Part shown: piece by piece, positions 18,191 to 27,925 of the stretch
Layout of the letters: the number at the start of each line of letters is the position of its first letter
How positions within the stretch are numbered: the first letter of the stretch is position 1
NCBI RefSeq assembly: GCF_030348825.1
Contig: NZ_JAUCES010000005.1
Coordinates: 2,356,001-2,420,000 of the forward strand
Reading direction: 5' to 3'
Source: Fictibacillus sp. b24
Lineage (GTDB): Bacteria; Bacillota; Bacilli; Bacillales; Fictibacillaceae
Length of the DNA: 64,000 bases
Notes under the pieces: generated by a model
Database searches by the model: none
What the model saw: the letters and a program-made list of their open reading frames with translations, nothing else
Told to the model about the DNA's origin: nothing
Program-made: the position numbers and the translations under genes

Positions 18191-18322
18191 AAGTTGGTTG
18201 GAGTGTAAGGAACGACACTCCTGCGGGACGAGCGGTCAGGTGAGACCCTTAATGGTTCAGAGCCGCAAGTGGCTCACCGATCGCCCCGCGGAAAGCGAAG
18301 CACCTGAAACGGAAATCAACTG
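18191..18322 (-). repeat. Intergenic hairpin repeat, copy C (reverse orientation)
   Basis: It begins AAGTTGGTTGGAGTG and ends GAAACGGAAATCAAC. CTGCGGG faces CCCCGCGG, but the terminal arm (GGAACGAC versus AGCACC) has lost pairing. It sits between the convergent TerC and spx genes, inside their two terminators. Confidence 0.88.
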
Positions 18323-18354
18323 CTTTCAAGAACCACCTAGCTTTTTTTCAGTAA

Positions 18355-18397
18355 CAAAAAAACTTCCACCTGCAACAGGCGGAAGTTTTCTTTTTTA
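18355..18397. terminator. Terminator of spx (bidirectional)
   Basis: ACTTCC/CCTG pairs with CAGG/GGAAGT; A-rich and T-rich tracts flank both sides. Confidence 0.8.
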
Positions 18398-18793
18398 TTC
18401 ATTTACAAGACGCTGTGCTTCCATAAGCTGAAACGTACGTACTCGTCTTGGTAAAAAACGACGAATTTCATCTTCGTTATATCCTACTTGCAAACGTTTT
18501 TCATCAAGAATAATTGGTCTGCGTAATAAGCCAGGATGATCTGCAATCAATTGGTATAAGTCTTGCAAAGGCATGGATTCAAGATTAATGTTGAGTTCCT
18601 GGAACGTCTTAGAACGAGTAGAGATGATCTCGTCTGTACCGTCCTCTGTCATTCTCAAGATTTGCTTAACTTCTTCTATTGATAAAGGTTCTGAAAAAAT
18701 ATTTCTTTCTTGATAAGGAATGTCATTCTCTTTTAACCATGCTTTTGCTTTACGGCATGATGTACAGCTCGGCGAAGTAAATAGTGTGACCAT
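18395..18793 (-). CDS. spx: Transcriptional regulator Spx
   Basis: Spx (132 aa) is an ArsC-like protein that binds the RNA polymerase alpha subunit and induces thiol-stress genes. The redox switch C10-x-x-C13 (PSCTSC) and the alpha-contact Arg60 (ISTRS) are both in place. The start at 18793 follows AAGGAGA; an upstream in-frame ATG lies beyond that site. Its level should be set by SpxH/ClpXP, whose adaptor gene is 5.5 kb away. A 240-base region upstream, after the terminator of a 44-aa gene, leaves room for its own promoters. Confidence 0.96.
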   Translation of the reverse strand: MVTLFTSPSCTSCRKAKAWLKENDIPYQERNIFSEPLSIEEVKQILRMTEDGTDEIISTRSKTFQELNINLESMPLQDLYQLIADHPGLLRRPIILDEKRLQVGYNEDEIRRFLPRRVRTFQLMEAQRLVNE

Positions 18794-19030
18794 AGTGGAT
18801 CTCTCCTTCCCCTCTCTCTGATTTAGGTACTTTAAAAAAGTTATTAAATCATTCATAGTATACTACACATTTTACATTTTCGGTAGAGGTTATACAGACT
18901 TTTGTACATTTTTACGAATTTGTCATACAAATGTAATACATCAAATGCATATACAACTTGTCTCACATAACATGACCGTATCTACATATATATAGACGTA
19001 TTACCCAAGATTAAGTTTCATAAAACATAA

Positions 19031-19066
19031 AAAAATAAAAGAGCGGCAAAAAACCACTCTTTTTTT
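19031..19066 (-). terminator. Terminator between the 44-aa gene and spx
   Basis: On the minus strand AGAGTGG pairs with CCGCTCT (one G-U pair) and is followed by TTTTATTTTTTT. It overlaps the stop codon of the small gene. Confidence 0.75.
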
Positions 19067-19199
19067 ATGCGATCGTTTTTTTAACTTGAGATGCAGGGCC
19101 TTTTCTTGCGATGTTTGGCTTTAAATTCTTAAGGTTCTTCTTGAGCATTTCTTTTAAAAGCTCACGTTTGGTTTTTTTCTTTTTGTCTTTTTGTTTCAT
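19065..19199 (-). CDS. Small lysine-rich protein (44 aa)
   Basis: The product is very basic, starting MKQKDKKKKTKRELLKEMLK, with a predicted helix in the middle and no cysteines. AAAGGAGG precedes the ATG at 19199 by nine bases; a nearer ATG at 19208 is too close to that site. It lies 36 bases after the GNAT gene and probably shares its transcript. No family recognised; nucleic-acid binding is only a guess from charge. Confidence 0.6.
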   Translation of the reverse strand: MKQKDKKKKTKRELLKEMLKKNLKNLKPNIARKGPASQVKKTIA

Positions 19200-19235
19200 A
19201 CCGCTCATCCTCCTTTAAAAAGGAAAATAGTCATC

Positions 19236-19850
19236 CTACTCTGAAGCAGGTTTTTCTGATGAATCTGAAGACTTATCCTCAATCTGTTCTGGCTTAGGAA
19301 TTGCATTGTTTTGATCGAGTGTCAGCACTTCACTTGCTGGCTGATAAGACTTTCCGTACAACTCGCTATCTTTGTACGTGTGTATTTCATTATACGTCTT
19401 TTTCATGTTTTCATAAATAGTTTCTTCAGATTCTTCTGATGGTGACCAATATAATATTTCCATTTCATTTATTTCATTAGTAGCCAATGAACGTCTTCTA
19501 TATCCAATACTTGAAGCATGCTCAAATCCTTCTCGCGTATAAAAACGAAGGCGTTTTTCAGTATCAGTATCTTCATAGTCAACAGGCTCAACTTCTAAAA
19601 TTATCGGCTTTCCTTTTTCTTTAAGCTTTTCAATAAGTTTATGCCCTAGACCTTGGCCACGAGCGTCCTTTGAAACAAATAAATAATCAATAAAAACAAA
19701 GTCAGAAAGCTCTACGTACATGAGAACGTGATGTTTTCCTTCATCCTTATGGTAAATGTCGCTTTTTTCTTGCAGTAAAAGTTCCATGTGTTCTTTTGAT
19801 TTCATTTCTTCAACCGGAAAATATTGATTTAACTTCTCATACCAATTCAT
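19236..19850 (-). CDS. yjbC: GNAT family N-acetyltransferase (YjbC-like)
   Basis: This 204-aa protein has a GNAT fold over residues 10-140 with the acetyl-CoA loop RGQGLGHKL (about residues 64-72). A polar, acidic tail follows from about residue 150. It lies upstream of spx on the same strand, as yjbC does in B. subtilis, but here a 44-aa gene and a terminator lie between. Acceptor substrate unknown. Confidence 0.82.
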   Translation of the reverse strand: MNWYEKLNQYFPVEEMKSKEHMELLLQEKSDIYHKDEGKHHVLMYVELSDFVFIDYLFVSKDARGQGLGHKLIEKLKEKGKPIILEVEPVDYEDTDTEKRLRFYTREGFEHASSIGYRRRSLATNEINEMEILYWSPSEESEETIYENMKKTYNEIHTYKDSELYGKSYQPASEVLTLDQNNAIPKPEQIEDKSSDSSEKPASE

Positions 19851-19979
19851 TGTTTCCCCATCAGCTCCTTTAATTGTGGTGATTAATTATAGTTTTCCCT
19901 CTTTCTTCCTTTGTTATCATGAGATACAATAAAGAAAGAAGTACGTGGTGAACTCGTTGTTATAAGGAGGAGTCCTCAT

Positions 19980-20159
19980 TTGATTTCATTCTTTGCCGAT
20001 TTAACGTTAATAGCTTTATGTGTAGTTGGTATTACAGCACTGATGGGAACCATTTCCCAAGTCATCGCGGTAAAATTGTTCGGCGGTAAAAAAGTTTCTC
20101 ATTTTGTGGATAAATCGAAGTCTTTTCAAGAAAACTGGAGTCCTGTAAAAAGAAGATAA
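19980..20159 (+). CDS. Small single-span membrane protein (59 aa)
   Basis: Translation starts at TTG (19980) after AAGGAGGAG. The product has one hydrophobic helix (about residues 3-34) and a basic tail ending PVKRR. A terminator follows the stop codon. No family recognised; membrane location is inferred. Confidence 0.6.
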   Translation: MISFFADLTLIALCVVGITALMGTISQVIAVKLFGGKKVSHFVDKSKSFQENWSPVKRR

Positions 20160-20165
20160 AATGCG

Positions 20166-20194
20166 AACAACCCGTGAATTTTGGGTTGTTTTTT
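20166..20194 (+). terminator. Terminator after the 59-aa membrane gene
   Basis: AACAACCC pairs with GGGTTGTT, then TTTT. Confidence 0.85.
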
Positions 20195-20254
20195 ACATTT
20201 TAAGTACGAACTGCTTTATAATACAAGGGTAGCATACATAATAGAGGTGTACAA

Positions 20255-22015
20255 ATGCATAGAAACCTTAGAACATTTATTAATCAATTAAGATCAGAAA
20301 AAGAAATCGTAGAAATTCATGCAGAAGTTGATCCATATTTAGAAATTCCAGAGATCCATAGACGCGTTATCTCGGAAGAAGGTCCTGCACTTCTTTTTAC
20401 AAACGTAAAAGGAAAAAATATCCCAGTAGTAACAAATCTATTTGGTACGATTAATCGTGTAGATATGGCCTTTGGTCCAAAGCCGGAGCAATTAGTCAAA
20501 GAGTTAGTTGGGTCGATCGATGAATTAATGCCTCCTTCCCCTTCAGTATTATGGAAGAAAAAAGGGATGATTAAGGATGTGTTATCTCTTGGTACAAAAA
20601 CAGTAGGAAAAAATAAAGCTCCATTATTAGAAACGTTCACTACAAATGTAAATATGAAAGACCTGCCTGCATTAACAGGCTGGCATTTAGATAGCAATCC
20701 ATTTGTTACTCTTCCACTTGTGTATACAGAGCATCCTGATAAGCATGAGCACAATCTAGGAATGTACAGAATTGAAATTAAGGAAGAAAACAAAACGGGT
20801 ATCCATTGGCAGATTCATAAGGGTGGAGGTTTCCACCATTATGCAGCCGAACAAAAGAACGAAGCGCTTCCTGTAACACTATTCTTAGGAGGACCACCGT
20901 CATTAATGATCAGCGCGATAGCTCCTCTTCCAGAAGCAGTACCTGAACTTATGTTTTCATCTATGCTTATGGGGGAAAAACTAAGTCTTGCTCATGTTGA
21001 TGGGCATCCGCATCCATTAATCGCTGAAGCAGAATTTGCGTTTGGTGGAGTTGTGCCTCCACATGTAAGAGAGCCTGAAGGTCCATTTGGCGATCACTAT
21101 GGCTATTACTCCTGGGCACATGATTTTCCTGTATTTAACGTAGATAAAATGTGGAAACGAAAAGATGCAATCTATCCTGCTACGGTAGTAGGAAAACCAA
21201 AACAAGAAGACTATTTTATAGGGGAATATTTGCAGCGGTTAATGAGCCCGTTGTTTCCTGTGGTAATGAACGGTGTCCGTGATTTGTGGACTTATGCTGA
21301 AACGGGATTTCACGCACTTGCTGGAGCTGTAGTACGCGAATCGTATTATAAAGAAGGCTTAGCACATGCTTTCCGTATTATGGGTGAAGGTCAGCTTACG
21401 TTAACAAAATTTTTAATGGTAACGAATAAGCCTGTAAATCTCCAAAACTTTGCAGAACTAGCTGAAGGTGTCCTAGAGAGGTTCCTCCCTGAACGTGACT
21501 TGCTGATCATTCATGATACCTCTATGGATACGCTTGATTATACAGGACGGAAATTTAATACTGGTTCTAAAGCGATCATGACAGGACTCGGCGAACCAGT
21601 TCGTGAGCTAAAACGAACATATGAAGGTGGAACGATTTCCGGCATTGAAAATGTAGGCGTATTTTGTGGAGGCTGCTTAACGGTTAGCGGTCCATCATTT
21701 GACGAAACACCTGATTTTGCAGAACATTTACTCGCAAACAGCCATGATTCCTTAAAGGAATGGCCTTTAGTCTTTCTTGTAGATGATGCTTCCATTGCAG
21801 CTACACAAGCTGAATTTTTATGGACAACGTTTACCCGGTTTGACCCAGCTTATGATGTATATGCGAAAAGTACGATCGATCGCAATCGAATAAAATATGA
21901 AGGTACTATTATTATCGATGCGAGGATGAAACCGTTCTATCCAGATGTGGTGGAAACGAGAGAAGATATCGATAAATTAGTTACGAATCGTTGGGATGAG
22001 TACTTTAAAAAATAA
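20255..22015 (+). CDS. UbiD family decarboxylase
   Basis: This 586-aa protein is a UbiD-type reversible decarboxylase, a class that uses prenylated FMN made by a UbiX partner. The signature EGPFGDHYGYYS lies near residue 275 and the central prFMN/metal-binding strands are present. It is longer than the ~475-aa phenolic-acid type (BsdC/YclC) and nearer the length of menaquinone-type UbiD proteins. No UbiX gene is nearby, so the cofactor must come from elsewhere. GAGGTG precedes the ATG. Substrate unknown. Confidence 0.85.
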   Translation: MHRNLRTFINQLRSEKEIVEIHAEVDPYLEIPEIHRRVISEEGPALLFTNVKGKNIPVVTNLFGTINRVDMAFGPKPEQLVKELVGSIDELMPPSPSVLWKKKGMIKDVLSLGTKTVGKNKAPLLETFTTNVNMKDLPALTGWHLDSNPFVTLPLVYTEHPDKHEHNLGMYRIEIKEENKTGIHWQIHKGGGFHHYAAEQKNEALPVTLFLGGPPSLMISAIAPLPEAVPELMFSSMLMGEKLSLAHVDGHPHPLIAEAEFAFGGVVPPHVREPEGPFGDHYGYYSWAHDFPVFNVDKMWKRKDAIYPATVVGKPKQEDYFIGEYLQRLMSPLFPVVMNGVRDLWTYAETGFHALAGAVVRESYYKEGLAHAFRIMGEGQLTLTKFLMVTNKPVNLQNFAELAEGVLERFLPERDLLIIHDTSMDTLDYTGRKFNTGSKAIMTGLGEPVRELKRTYEGGTISGIENVGVFCGGCLTVSGPSFDETPDFAEHLLANSHDSLKEWPLVFLVDDASIAATQAEFLWTTFTRFDPAYDVYAKSTIDRNRIKYEGTIIIDARMKPFYPDVVETREDIDKLVTNRWDEYFKK

Positions 22016-22030
22016 TCCAAAATAAAACTA

Positions 22031-22062
22031 CAAAAAAGAAGCGTTTAATTGCTTCTTTTTTG
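22031..22062 (+). terminator. Terminator after the UbiD gene
   Basis: AAAAGAAGC pairs with GCTTCTTTT and runs into a T tract. Confidence 0.8.
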
Positions 22063-22139
22063 TAGATTAAAGTTGATAAATTGTCCAAAGGGTGTTAATG
22101 TATATAACAATATACATTTTTTCAGAAAGGAGAAATCTT

Positions 22140-22679
22140 ATGCGAAATATTACTTTACTTGATTTATATAAACACCCTCATGTACAGAAATATGTAAAGC
22201 GTTCTGGGATGGTTCATGCCATTTCTACGGCTTACCATGCCTACCGTTTAGCGCTAAAAACTGGTGTTGACACAGATTTAGCAACCAAAGCTGCTTTTCT
22301 ACATGATATAGGTCATTACACATGGTATAAGAACGGACACTGGGATTATGACATGTATAAAGAAAATGACATTCACGCGATTAAAGGAGCAGAACGAGCA
22401 CATCGAATTTTAGTGTCTTTAGGTGAAGATCGGAAAAATGCTAAAGAAATTGCACTCGCGATTTTACTTCACACCGATTCCTATCTGCCAGCAGGATCAT
22501 TGAACTTAAATCCTTTGCAACAAGTTGTTGCTTTGGCCGATGAAGCAGATGAAGAACCAGGCGGAAGCCACCACTATCGAACGATTAGTGATATGAAAGC
22601 TATAACCATGATCAAAAAATTAGATGAAATGGTAGATGAATATCATGAAGAAGAAAAAGTAAAACACTCTGTTTCCTAA
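22140..22679 (+). CDS. HD domain phosphohydrolase
   Basis: This 179-aa protein carries an HD metal-dependent phosphohydrolase domain: the first His in GMVHAISTAYH, the HD doublet in FLHDIGHY (about residue 60) and a later ILLHTDSYLP. The substrate is probably a nucleotide or other phosphate ester. The start at 22140 follows AAAGGAG; 16 upstream in-frame codons are unsupported. The end of the gene is part of a terminator shared with the convergent degV-type gene. Confidence 0.8.
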   Translation: MRNITLLDLYKHPHVQKYVKRSGMVHAISTAYHAYRLALKTGVDTDLATKAAFLHDIGHYTWYKNGHWDYDMYKENDIHAIKGAERAHRILVSLGEDRKNAKEIALAILLHTDSYLPAGSLNLNPLQQVVALADEADEEPGGSHHYRTISDMKAITMIKKLDEMVDEYHEEEKVKHSVS

Positions 22680-22698
22680 GAAGGAAAAGAGTGTTTTT
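22661..22698. terminator. Shared terminator of HD and DegV genes
   Basis: AAAACACTCT pairs with AGAGTGTTTT and overlaps the HD gene stop codon. Confidence 0.8.
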
Positions 22699-22712
22699 AA
22701 CATTCTTACATA

Positions 22713-23564
22713 TTAATAAGCTACAAAACCTATAGCCTTTTCGCTCGAATACGTACCAATTGTACTTCCAAAACGAGTGTAAATTACCTTTGGAAAACTT
22801 GATAAAGAAAACAATTCTTCAAATTCTTTTTTCACTTCTTCAGTAGATGAAAAACTGTGAATTAAGTAAAGAGCTTTATCTGGATTTGCTTCTTTCCATT
22901 CCGATATGATTTCTTTCATTTTAGAAAGTCCTTTTTTACTGCCTCTGAACTTACCGATTGTTTCAACAACTCCATCGACGATAGAAATCATTGGCTTTAT
23001 ATTCAGCATACCAGCAATTGCACCTTGAACAGCAGAGATTCTTCCGCCTTTTTTAAGGTTTTCTAATGTTTCAAGAAGAACGTATGCTTTAATCCCTGAT
23101 TTTGTTTGATTAAGCTGATTCATTATTTCACTTAAAGATTTTCCTGCTTGATACATTTCAATTGCTTCATTTAATAAAATCTGAACCCCTCCAGAAGCAA
23201 TACCTGAATCAAGGATTGTGACTTTTTCTTGTTCATCATCTTTAAGCATGCTTTTGCCGATAGTAGCACTTTGAACTGTCCCGCTTAAATTCGATGAGAT
23301 TCCAATATAAAGTACATCATTCCCCTTATCTACCTCTTTTTGGAATGCTTCATAAAAGGATTGTGGAGATGGCTGGCTTGTCTTAGGTAATTCCGGTTCA
23401 ATAGACATCCGTCTATAAAATTCATCTTCAGATATGTTAACACCATCTAAATAATGGTCTTCACCAAACTGAACATTTAAAGGAACAACTGTTAATGGAT
23501 ATTCCAGTTTCTCACGATTTATTTTAAGGTCACTTGCGCTGTCAACTATAAAACTAAGGTTCAT
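22713..23564 (-). CDS. DegV family fatty-acid-binding protein
   Basis: This 283-aa protein begins with the DegV motif FIVDSASDL and has the family pattern KTSQPSP, SGTVQSA and LKKGGRIS. DegV/FakB proteins bind a fatty acid for phosphorylation by FakA and incorporation into phospholipid. No FakA gene is nearby. A second DegV protein is at 49.2 kb. It is transcribed alone, downstream of opp. Confidence 0.88.
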   Translation of the reverse strand: MNLSFIVDSASDLKINREKLEYPLTVVPLNVQFGEDHYLDGVNISEDEFYRRMSIEPELPKTSQPSPQSFYEAFQKEVDKGNDVLYIGISSNLSGTVQSATIGKSMLKDDEQEKVTILDSGIASGGVQILLNEAIEMYQAGKSLSEIMNQLNQTKSGIKAYVLLETLENLKKGGRISAVQGAIAGMLNIKPMISIVDGVVETIGKFRGSKKGLSKMKEIISEWKEANPDKALYLIHSFSSTEEVKKEFEELFSLSSFPKVIYTRFGSTIGTYSSEKAIGFVAY

Positions 23565-23664
23565 ATTGTTCTACCCCATTTCTGCTTCTCGTTCAATTAT
23601 TAGGGATGTGCAAAGAATTTCATAGGACTTTGTATACGCTTTACACACTTGTTTTAGTTTAACA

Positions 23665-23700
23665 TAAAAAACAGCCTCCTGTAAGGAAGGAGACCGTTTT
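23665..23700 (-). terminator. Terminator of the opp operon
   Basis: On the minus strand CGGTCTCCT pairs with AGGAGGCTG (two G-U pairs) and six T follow. Confidence 0.75.
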
Positions 23701-23707
23701 AAATGTG

Positions 23708-24706
23708 TTAATTATTTTGTTTAACAGCCTCTTCATCATAAAGATGACAAGCCACCCAATGTCCTTCTCTTGCTTCTTGCCATTTTGGCTTTACAGCAGC
23801 ACATACATCCATTGCATGAGGGCAACGAGTTCGGAATCTGCAACCGCTAGGAGGATTAATCGGACTCGGAACATCACCTTCAAGGATAATACGCTCACGG
23901 CTTCTTTCTAATTCAGGATCTGGAACTGGAATCGCTGATAAAAGAGCTTGAGTATATGGATGAAGCGGCTCTTCGTATAGCTCATCACTTCCTGTAAGCT
24001 CAACGATATTACCTAAATACATAACACCAACACGATCAGAAATATGTTTTACCATAGAAAGATCATGGGCAATAAATAAATAAGTAAGTCCGCGGTCTTT
24101 TTGAAGCTCCATCATCAAGTTTACAACCTGTGCTTGAATGGATACATCCAGTGCTGAGATTGGCTCATCCGCAATAATAAAATCAGGATCTACTGCTAAC
24201 GCACGTGCAATTCCAATACGCTGACGTTGTCCACCTGAGAACTCATGGGGATAACGGTTAGCATGTTCTCTGTTTAAACCTACTGTTTCAAGTAGTTCAT
24301 AAACTCGGTTATCACGATCTTTCTTTGTTTTCGCCAAGCCATGAATATCAATGCCTTCCGCAATAATATCTTTAACCGTCATACGCGGATTTAATGATGC
24401 GTAAGGATCTTGGAATATCATCTGCATCTTGCGGTTGAATTTTTTTAGTTCAGAACGAGATTTTCTTCCATGAACGTCTTCACCTTCATAAAATACCTCT
24501 CCATCTGTTGCATCATAAAGTCTGATAATCGTACGTCCAGTTGTAGATTTACCACAACCAGACTCTCCTACAAGTCCAAGTGTTTCACCTTTATAAATAT
24601 CAAAAGAAACATCATCTACAGCTTGCAGTACACCCTTTTTTCCAGCTGGGAAATACTTCTTTAGATTTTTAACTTCAAGTAACTTTTCTCTTTCTACGAC
24701 TGCCAT
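23708..24706 (-). CDS. oppF: Oligopeptide ABC transporter ATP-binding protein OppF
   Basis: This 332-aa ATPase has Walker [10 protein letters not shown], signature [14 protein letters not shown], Walker B FIIADEP and a C-terminal oligopeptide-type region with a Cys-rich [14 protein letters not shown]. With OppD it powers OppBC. Its ATG overlaps the oppD stop by one base (TAATG), so translation is coupled. Confidence 0.94.
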   Translation of the reverse strand: MAVVEREKLLEVKNLKKYFPAGKKGVLQAVDDVSFDIYKGETLGLVGESGCGKSTTGRTIIRLYDATDGEVFYEGEDVHGRKSRSELKKFNRKMQMIFQDPYASLNPRMTVKDIIAEGIDIHGLAKTKKDRDNRVYELLETVGLNREHANRYPHEFSGGQRQRIGIARALAVDPDFIIADEPISALDVSIQAQVVNLMMELQKDRGLTYLFIAHDLSMVKHISDRVGVMYLGNIVELTGSDELYEEPLHPYTQALLSAIPVPDPELERSRERIILEGDVPSPINPPSGCRFRTRCPHAMDVCAAVKPKWQEAREGHWVACHLYDEEAVKQNN

Positions 24707-25725
24707 TATCGAGCACCCCCAACTACTGCCGCTTCAGGCGGTTCAACTTTAGGTGCTCGCTCATCTAACAGCCAGCAAGCAGCCTTATGTGATGAAGAAA
24801 CGCTTGTTACATCAGGCATATGCTCCACACATACTTCCATCGCATATGGACAACGCGCTGCAAATGGACATCCTTTCGGAGGATTCATTAAGTCAGGCGG
24901 TGTTCCTGGTATTGCTAATAACTCTTTTGATTCAGCATTCAACTTAGGCATGGATGCAAGAAGTCCCCATGTATAAGGATGCTTTGGATTATAAAAGATT
25001 TCATCCGAAGTTCCCGTTTCAACGATCATACCACCGTACATTACAGCTACCCGCTGCGCCAAGTTTGCAACTACCCCTAGATCATGTGTGATCAAAATGA
25101 TAGCAGTACCCGTTTTATCCTGAAGATCACGCATCAGATCAAGAATCTGCGCCTGAATTGTAACATCCAAAGCTGTTGTTGGCTCATCTGCGATTAGTAC
25201 TTTTGGATTGCATGCTAATGCAATAGCAATAACAACACGCTGACGCATTCCGCCTGAGAATTGGTGAGGATATTCATCGACACGAAGTTCAGGATTTGGA
25301 ATTCCTACTAGCTTTAACAGGTTAATAGAACGCTCTTTTGCTTCACTCTTGTTCATGTTCTGGTGCTTGCGCAGACCTTCCATGATCTGCTTCCCGATTG
25401 TCATTGTTGGATTCAATGATGTCATCGGATCCTGGAAGATCATAGAAATTTCAGCGCCGCGAATTTTTTCCATTTCACGTTCTGTTGCTTTCGCAAGATC
25501 TTTTCCATTAAAAAGGATGCTGCCTTCTTTAATGGAACCGATTTTATTTGGTAATAGTCTCATAATGGCTTTAGATGTAACGGATTTACCCGAACCGGAT
25601 TCACCTACAATTGCAAGTGATTCTCCTTTTTCTAATGTAAAGCTAACACCGCGAACGGCTTTAACTTCTCCCCCATACGTTTGGAAGGAGACATGTAGGT
25701 TTTCTAATTGTAGTAATTTTTCCAT
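24706..25725 (-). CDS. oppD: Oligopeptide ABC transporter ATP-binding protein OppD
   Basis: The 339-aa ATPase shows Walker [10 protein letters not shown], signature [14 protein letters not shown], Walker B VLIADEP and the family [14 protein letters not shown] near the C-terminus. GGGAGGAG precedes the ATG, 15 bases after the oppC stop. It is the OppF partner in peptide import. Confidence 0.94.
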   Translation of the reverse strand: MEKLLQLENLHVSFQTYGGEVKAVRGVSFTLEKGESLAIVGESGSGKSVTSKAIMRLLPNKIGSIKEGSILFNGKDLAKATEREMEKIRGAEISMIFQDPMTSLNPTMTIGKQIMEGLRKHQNMNKSEAKERSINLLKLVGIPNPELRVDEYPHQFSGGMRQRVVIAIALACNPKVLIADEPTTALDVTIQAQILDLMRDLQDKTGTAIILITHDLGVVANLAQRVAVMYGGMIVETGTSDEIFYNPKHPYTWGLLASMPKLNAESKELLAIPGTPPDLMNPPKGCPFAARCPYAMEVCVEHMPDVTSVSSSHKAACWLLDERAPKVEPPEAAVVGGAR

Positions 25726-25740
25726 ATTGAAATCTCCTCC

Positions 25741-26763
25741 CTATTTTCTCATTTTCGGATCAAGTGCATCACGTAATCCATCCCCAACAAGGTTAAAGCT
25801 GATCATCAAGATACACATAACTGCTGCAGGATAGATTGCCAAGTGAGGATAAATTCTTAGTGATCTAAATCCATCGTTGATTAATGCTCCTAATGATGCT
25901 GTTGGAGGCTGAATCCCCAAACCAATAAAGCTTAAAAATGCTTCAGAAAAAATAGCGCCTGGAATTGTAAATGTGCTGGTAATAATGATTGCTCCAAGAG
26001 TATTTGGCAATAGATGTTTTGAGATCAATCTGCCATTTGTTGAACCTAATGTCTTTGAAGCTAATACAAACTCCTGGTGCTTTAACTTAAGTATCTGAGC
26101 ACGTACAATACGTGACATACCTATCCATCCTGTAACAACAAGAGCCAAAGTAATCGATAGAATACCAGGATCCAATATAATGATAAACAAGATGATTACA
26201 ACGAGATTCGGAATACCAACCAAAACCTCTACGATACGCTGCATAATATCGTCCGTTCTTCCGCCATAAAATGCAGAGATACCGCCATACGCTACACCGA
26301 CGATCAAGTCGATTGTTGCAGCTAAGAAAGCAATATACAATGATACCTGCGTACCTTTCCAAACACGTGTCCACTGGTCACGTCCAAGTCCATCAGTTCC
26401 AAACCAATAGTACTGATCCTTTGGAATACTTTTCATTTCATATTGGTCAACACCACGAATATCTACACCGTCAACACCTAAGAATCCAACTTTTTCAAGA
26501 CCCGGAATTTTCGGCGGCAAGCTCGCACGCATTAATTCCTGATCGTCAAAACCATATTGACTTAGTGTTGGGGCAATTAATGAAAAGAGAATGATAAACA
26601 CAATAGCAAACAAACCAATCATTGCTGCTGTATTCTTTCTTAATCGTCTCATTGCATCTTGCCAAAAGCTTAAAGAAGGTTTTCCTATCTGTTCGCTTTG
26701 CCCAGTTTCAATTTGTGCAGGGCGGAATAAATCAGCTGTTAATTTTTTTTCTGTCATACTCAT
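25741..26763 (-). CDS. oppC: Oligopeptide ABC transporter permease OppC
   Basis: The 340-aa inner-membrane permease has an N-terminal helix at about residues 40-60, a periplasmic-type loop, and five further helices around the ABC-contact motif (ASKTLGSTNGRLISKHLLPN). It forms the channel with OppB. Its start overlaps the oppB stop by one base, and AGGAGG lies inside the end of oppB. Confidence 0.93.
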   Translation of the reverse strand: MSMTEKKLTADLFRPAQIETGQSEQIGKPSLSFWQDAMRRLRKNTAAMIGLFAIVFIILFSLIAPTLSQYGFDDQELMRASLPPKIPGLEKVGFLGVDGVDIRGVDQYEMKSIPKDQYYWFGTDGLGRDQWTRVWKGTQVSLYIAFLAATIDLIVGVAYGGISAFYGGRTDDIMQRIVEVLVGIPNLVVIILFIIILDPGILSITLALVVTGWIGMSRIVRAQILKLKHQEFVLASKTLGSTNGRLISKHLLPNTLGAIIITSTFTIPGAIFSEAFLSFIGLGIQPPTASLGALINDGFRSLRIYPHLAIYPAAVMCILMISFNLVGDGLRDALDPKMRK

Positions 26764-27692
26764 TATGATTTACCTCCTGCTACACGGATTCTAGGATCAA
26801 TTACACCATAAAGGATGTCCACCACTAAAATAATGATTACAATCAGGAAACTAAAGAATAAAGTTGTTCCCATAATCGTCGGGTAGTCGTTAACCATAAT
26901 CGACTTAACGAATTGTTCCCCAATGCCAGGGATAGCAAATATGTTTTCAATTACAAGAGAACCTGTAATTAGTCCGATAGACAATGGACCTAGTATAGTA
27001 ATTATCGGTATTAAGCTGTTTCTTACACAGTGTTTAATAATAACTGAGGTCTTGTTTACCCCTTTTGCTCTTGCCATTAATATATAATCAGTTCCTAAAA
27101 TCTCTAGCATTTCTGTTCTCATAAATCGGGCTATTGTAGCAATAACGAATACGGATAGTGAGAAAGCTGGCAAAACGTGATATTCCGGACCGTTCCAAAA
27201 GGCTACAGGAAGCCATTGAAGCTTAACACCAACGAAGTATTGCAAAAGTCCTGCAAAAACGAATGAAGGTATCGCGATACCAATTACAGCTAGGATCATT
27301 GCCCCATAATCTATAAATGTATTATGTTTGAGTGCTGCTGCAATGCCGAGTATCAAACCAACAAGCGTCCCAAAAATTAGTGCTTCAATACCTATTGTTG
27401 CCGAAGGTCCCATCCCATTTACAATCATACTGTTTACAGTACGGCCATCATACTGGAATGTAATTCCTAAATCACCCTGTGCCAATTTACCCAGATAATT
27501 AATGTATTGAACAGGCACCGGGTCATTCAACCCGTATTTTTCGTTTAGTGCATACTTTTGAGCTTCCGTTAATTTCTCTTGATTTTGAAACGGAGAACCC
27601 GGTAAAAGCTTCATTAAAAAGAATGTAATAGTTGCTATGATCAGCAATGTTAATAACATATAAAAAACACGCTGTGAAATATAACGCAACAT
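26763..27692 (-). CDS. oppB: Oligopeptide ABC transporter permease OppB
   Basis: This 309-aa permease starts MLRYISQRVFYMLLTL and has six hydrophobic helices with the EAA-type loop RAKGVNKTSVIIKHCVRNSL. The start at 27692 follows GGAGGTG. It lies about 230 bases after oppA, beyond a strong hairpin, so oppB-F may be expressed at a lower level than oppA. Confidence 0.93.
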   Translation of the reverse strand: MLRYISQRVFYMLLTLLIIATITFFLMKLLPGSPFQNQEKLTEAQKYALNEKYGLNDPVPVQYINYLGKLAQGDLGITFQYDGRTVNSMIVNGMGPSATIGIEALIFGTLVGLILGIAAALKHNTFIDYGAMILAVIGIAIPSFVFAGLLQYFVGVKLQWLPVAFWNGPEYHVLPAFSLSVFVIATIARFMRTEMLEILGTDYILMARAKGVNKTSVIIKHCVRNSLIPIITILGPLSIGLITGSLVIENIFAIPGIGEQFVKSIMVNDYPTIMGTTLFFSFLIVIIILVVDILYGVIDPRIRVAGGKS

Positions 27693-27854
27693 TACAAACA
27701 CCTCCCCAAAATGTATCAAACTTAATGTTTTGAAATCTTTCTGTAATATCTATCTTAAGGGACACAATATTTTATATCAATAGAAAATATTTTTTTTTCG
27801 ACATTTTCTGATTATTTTTGAATTTAGATATATATTCCATTTTTTGTTTTCAAG

Positions 27855-27897
27855 GCAAAAAGAGAGTACATGTCAGGAATACATGTACTCTCCTGAG
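27855..27897 (-). terminator. Hairpin between oppA and oppB
   Basis: GAGAGTACATGT and ACATGTACTCTC form a 12-bp perfect stem followed on the minus strand by TTTTT. It probably attenuates transcription between the binding protein and the permease genes. Confidence 0.85.
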
Positions 27898-27925
27898 AGA
27901 AACTATTTACTATTTTTCAATAGAA

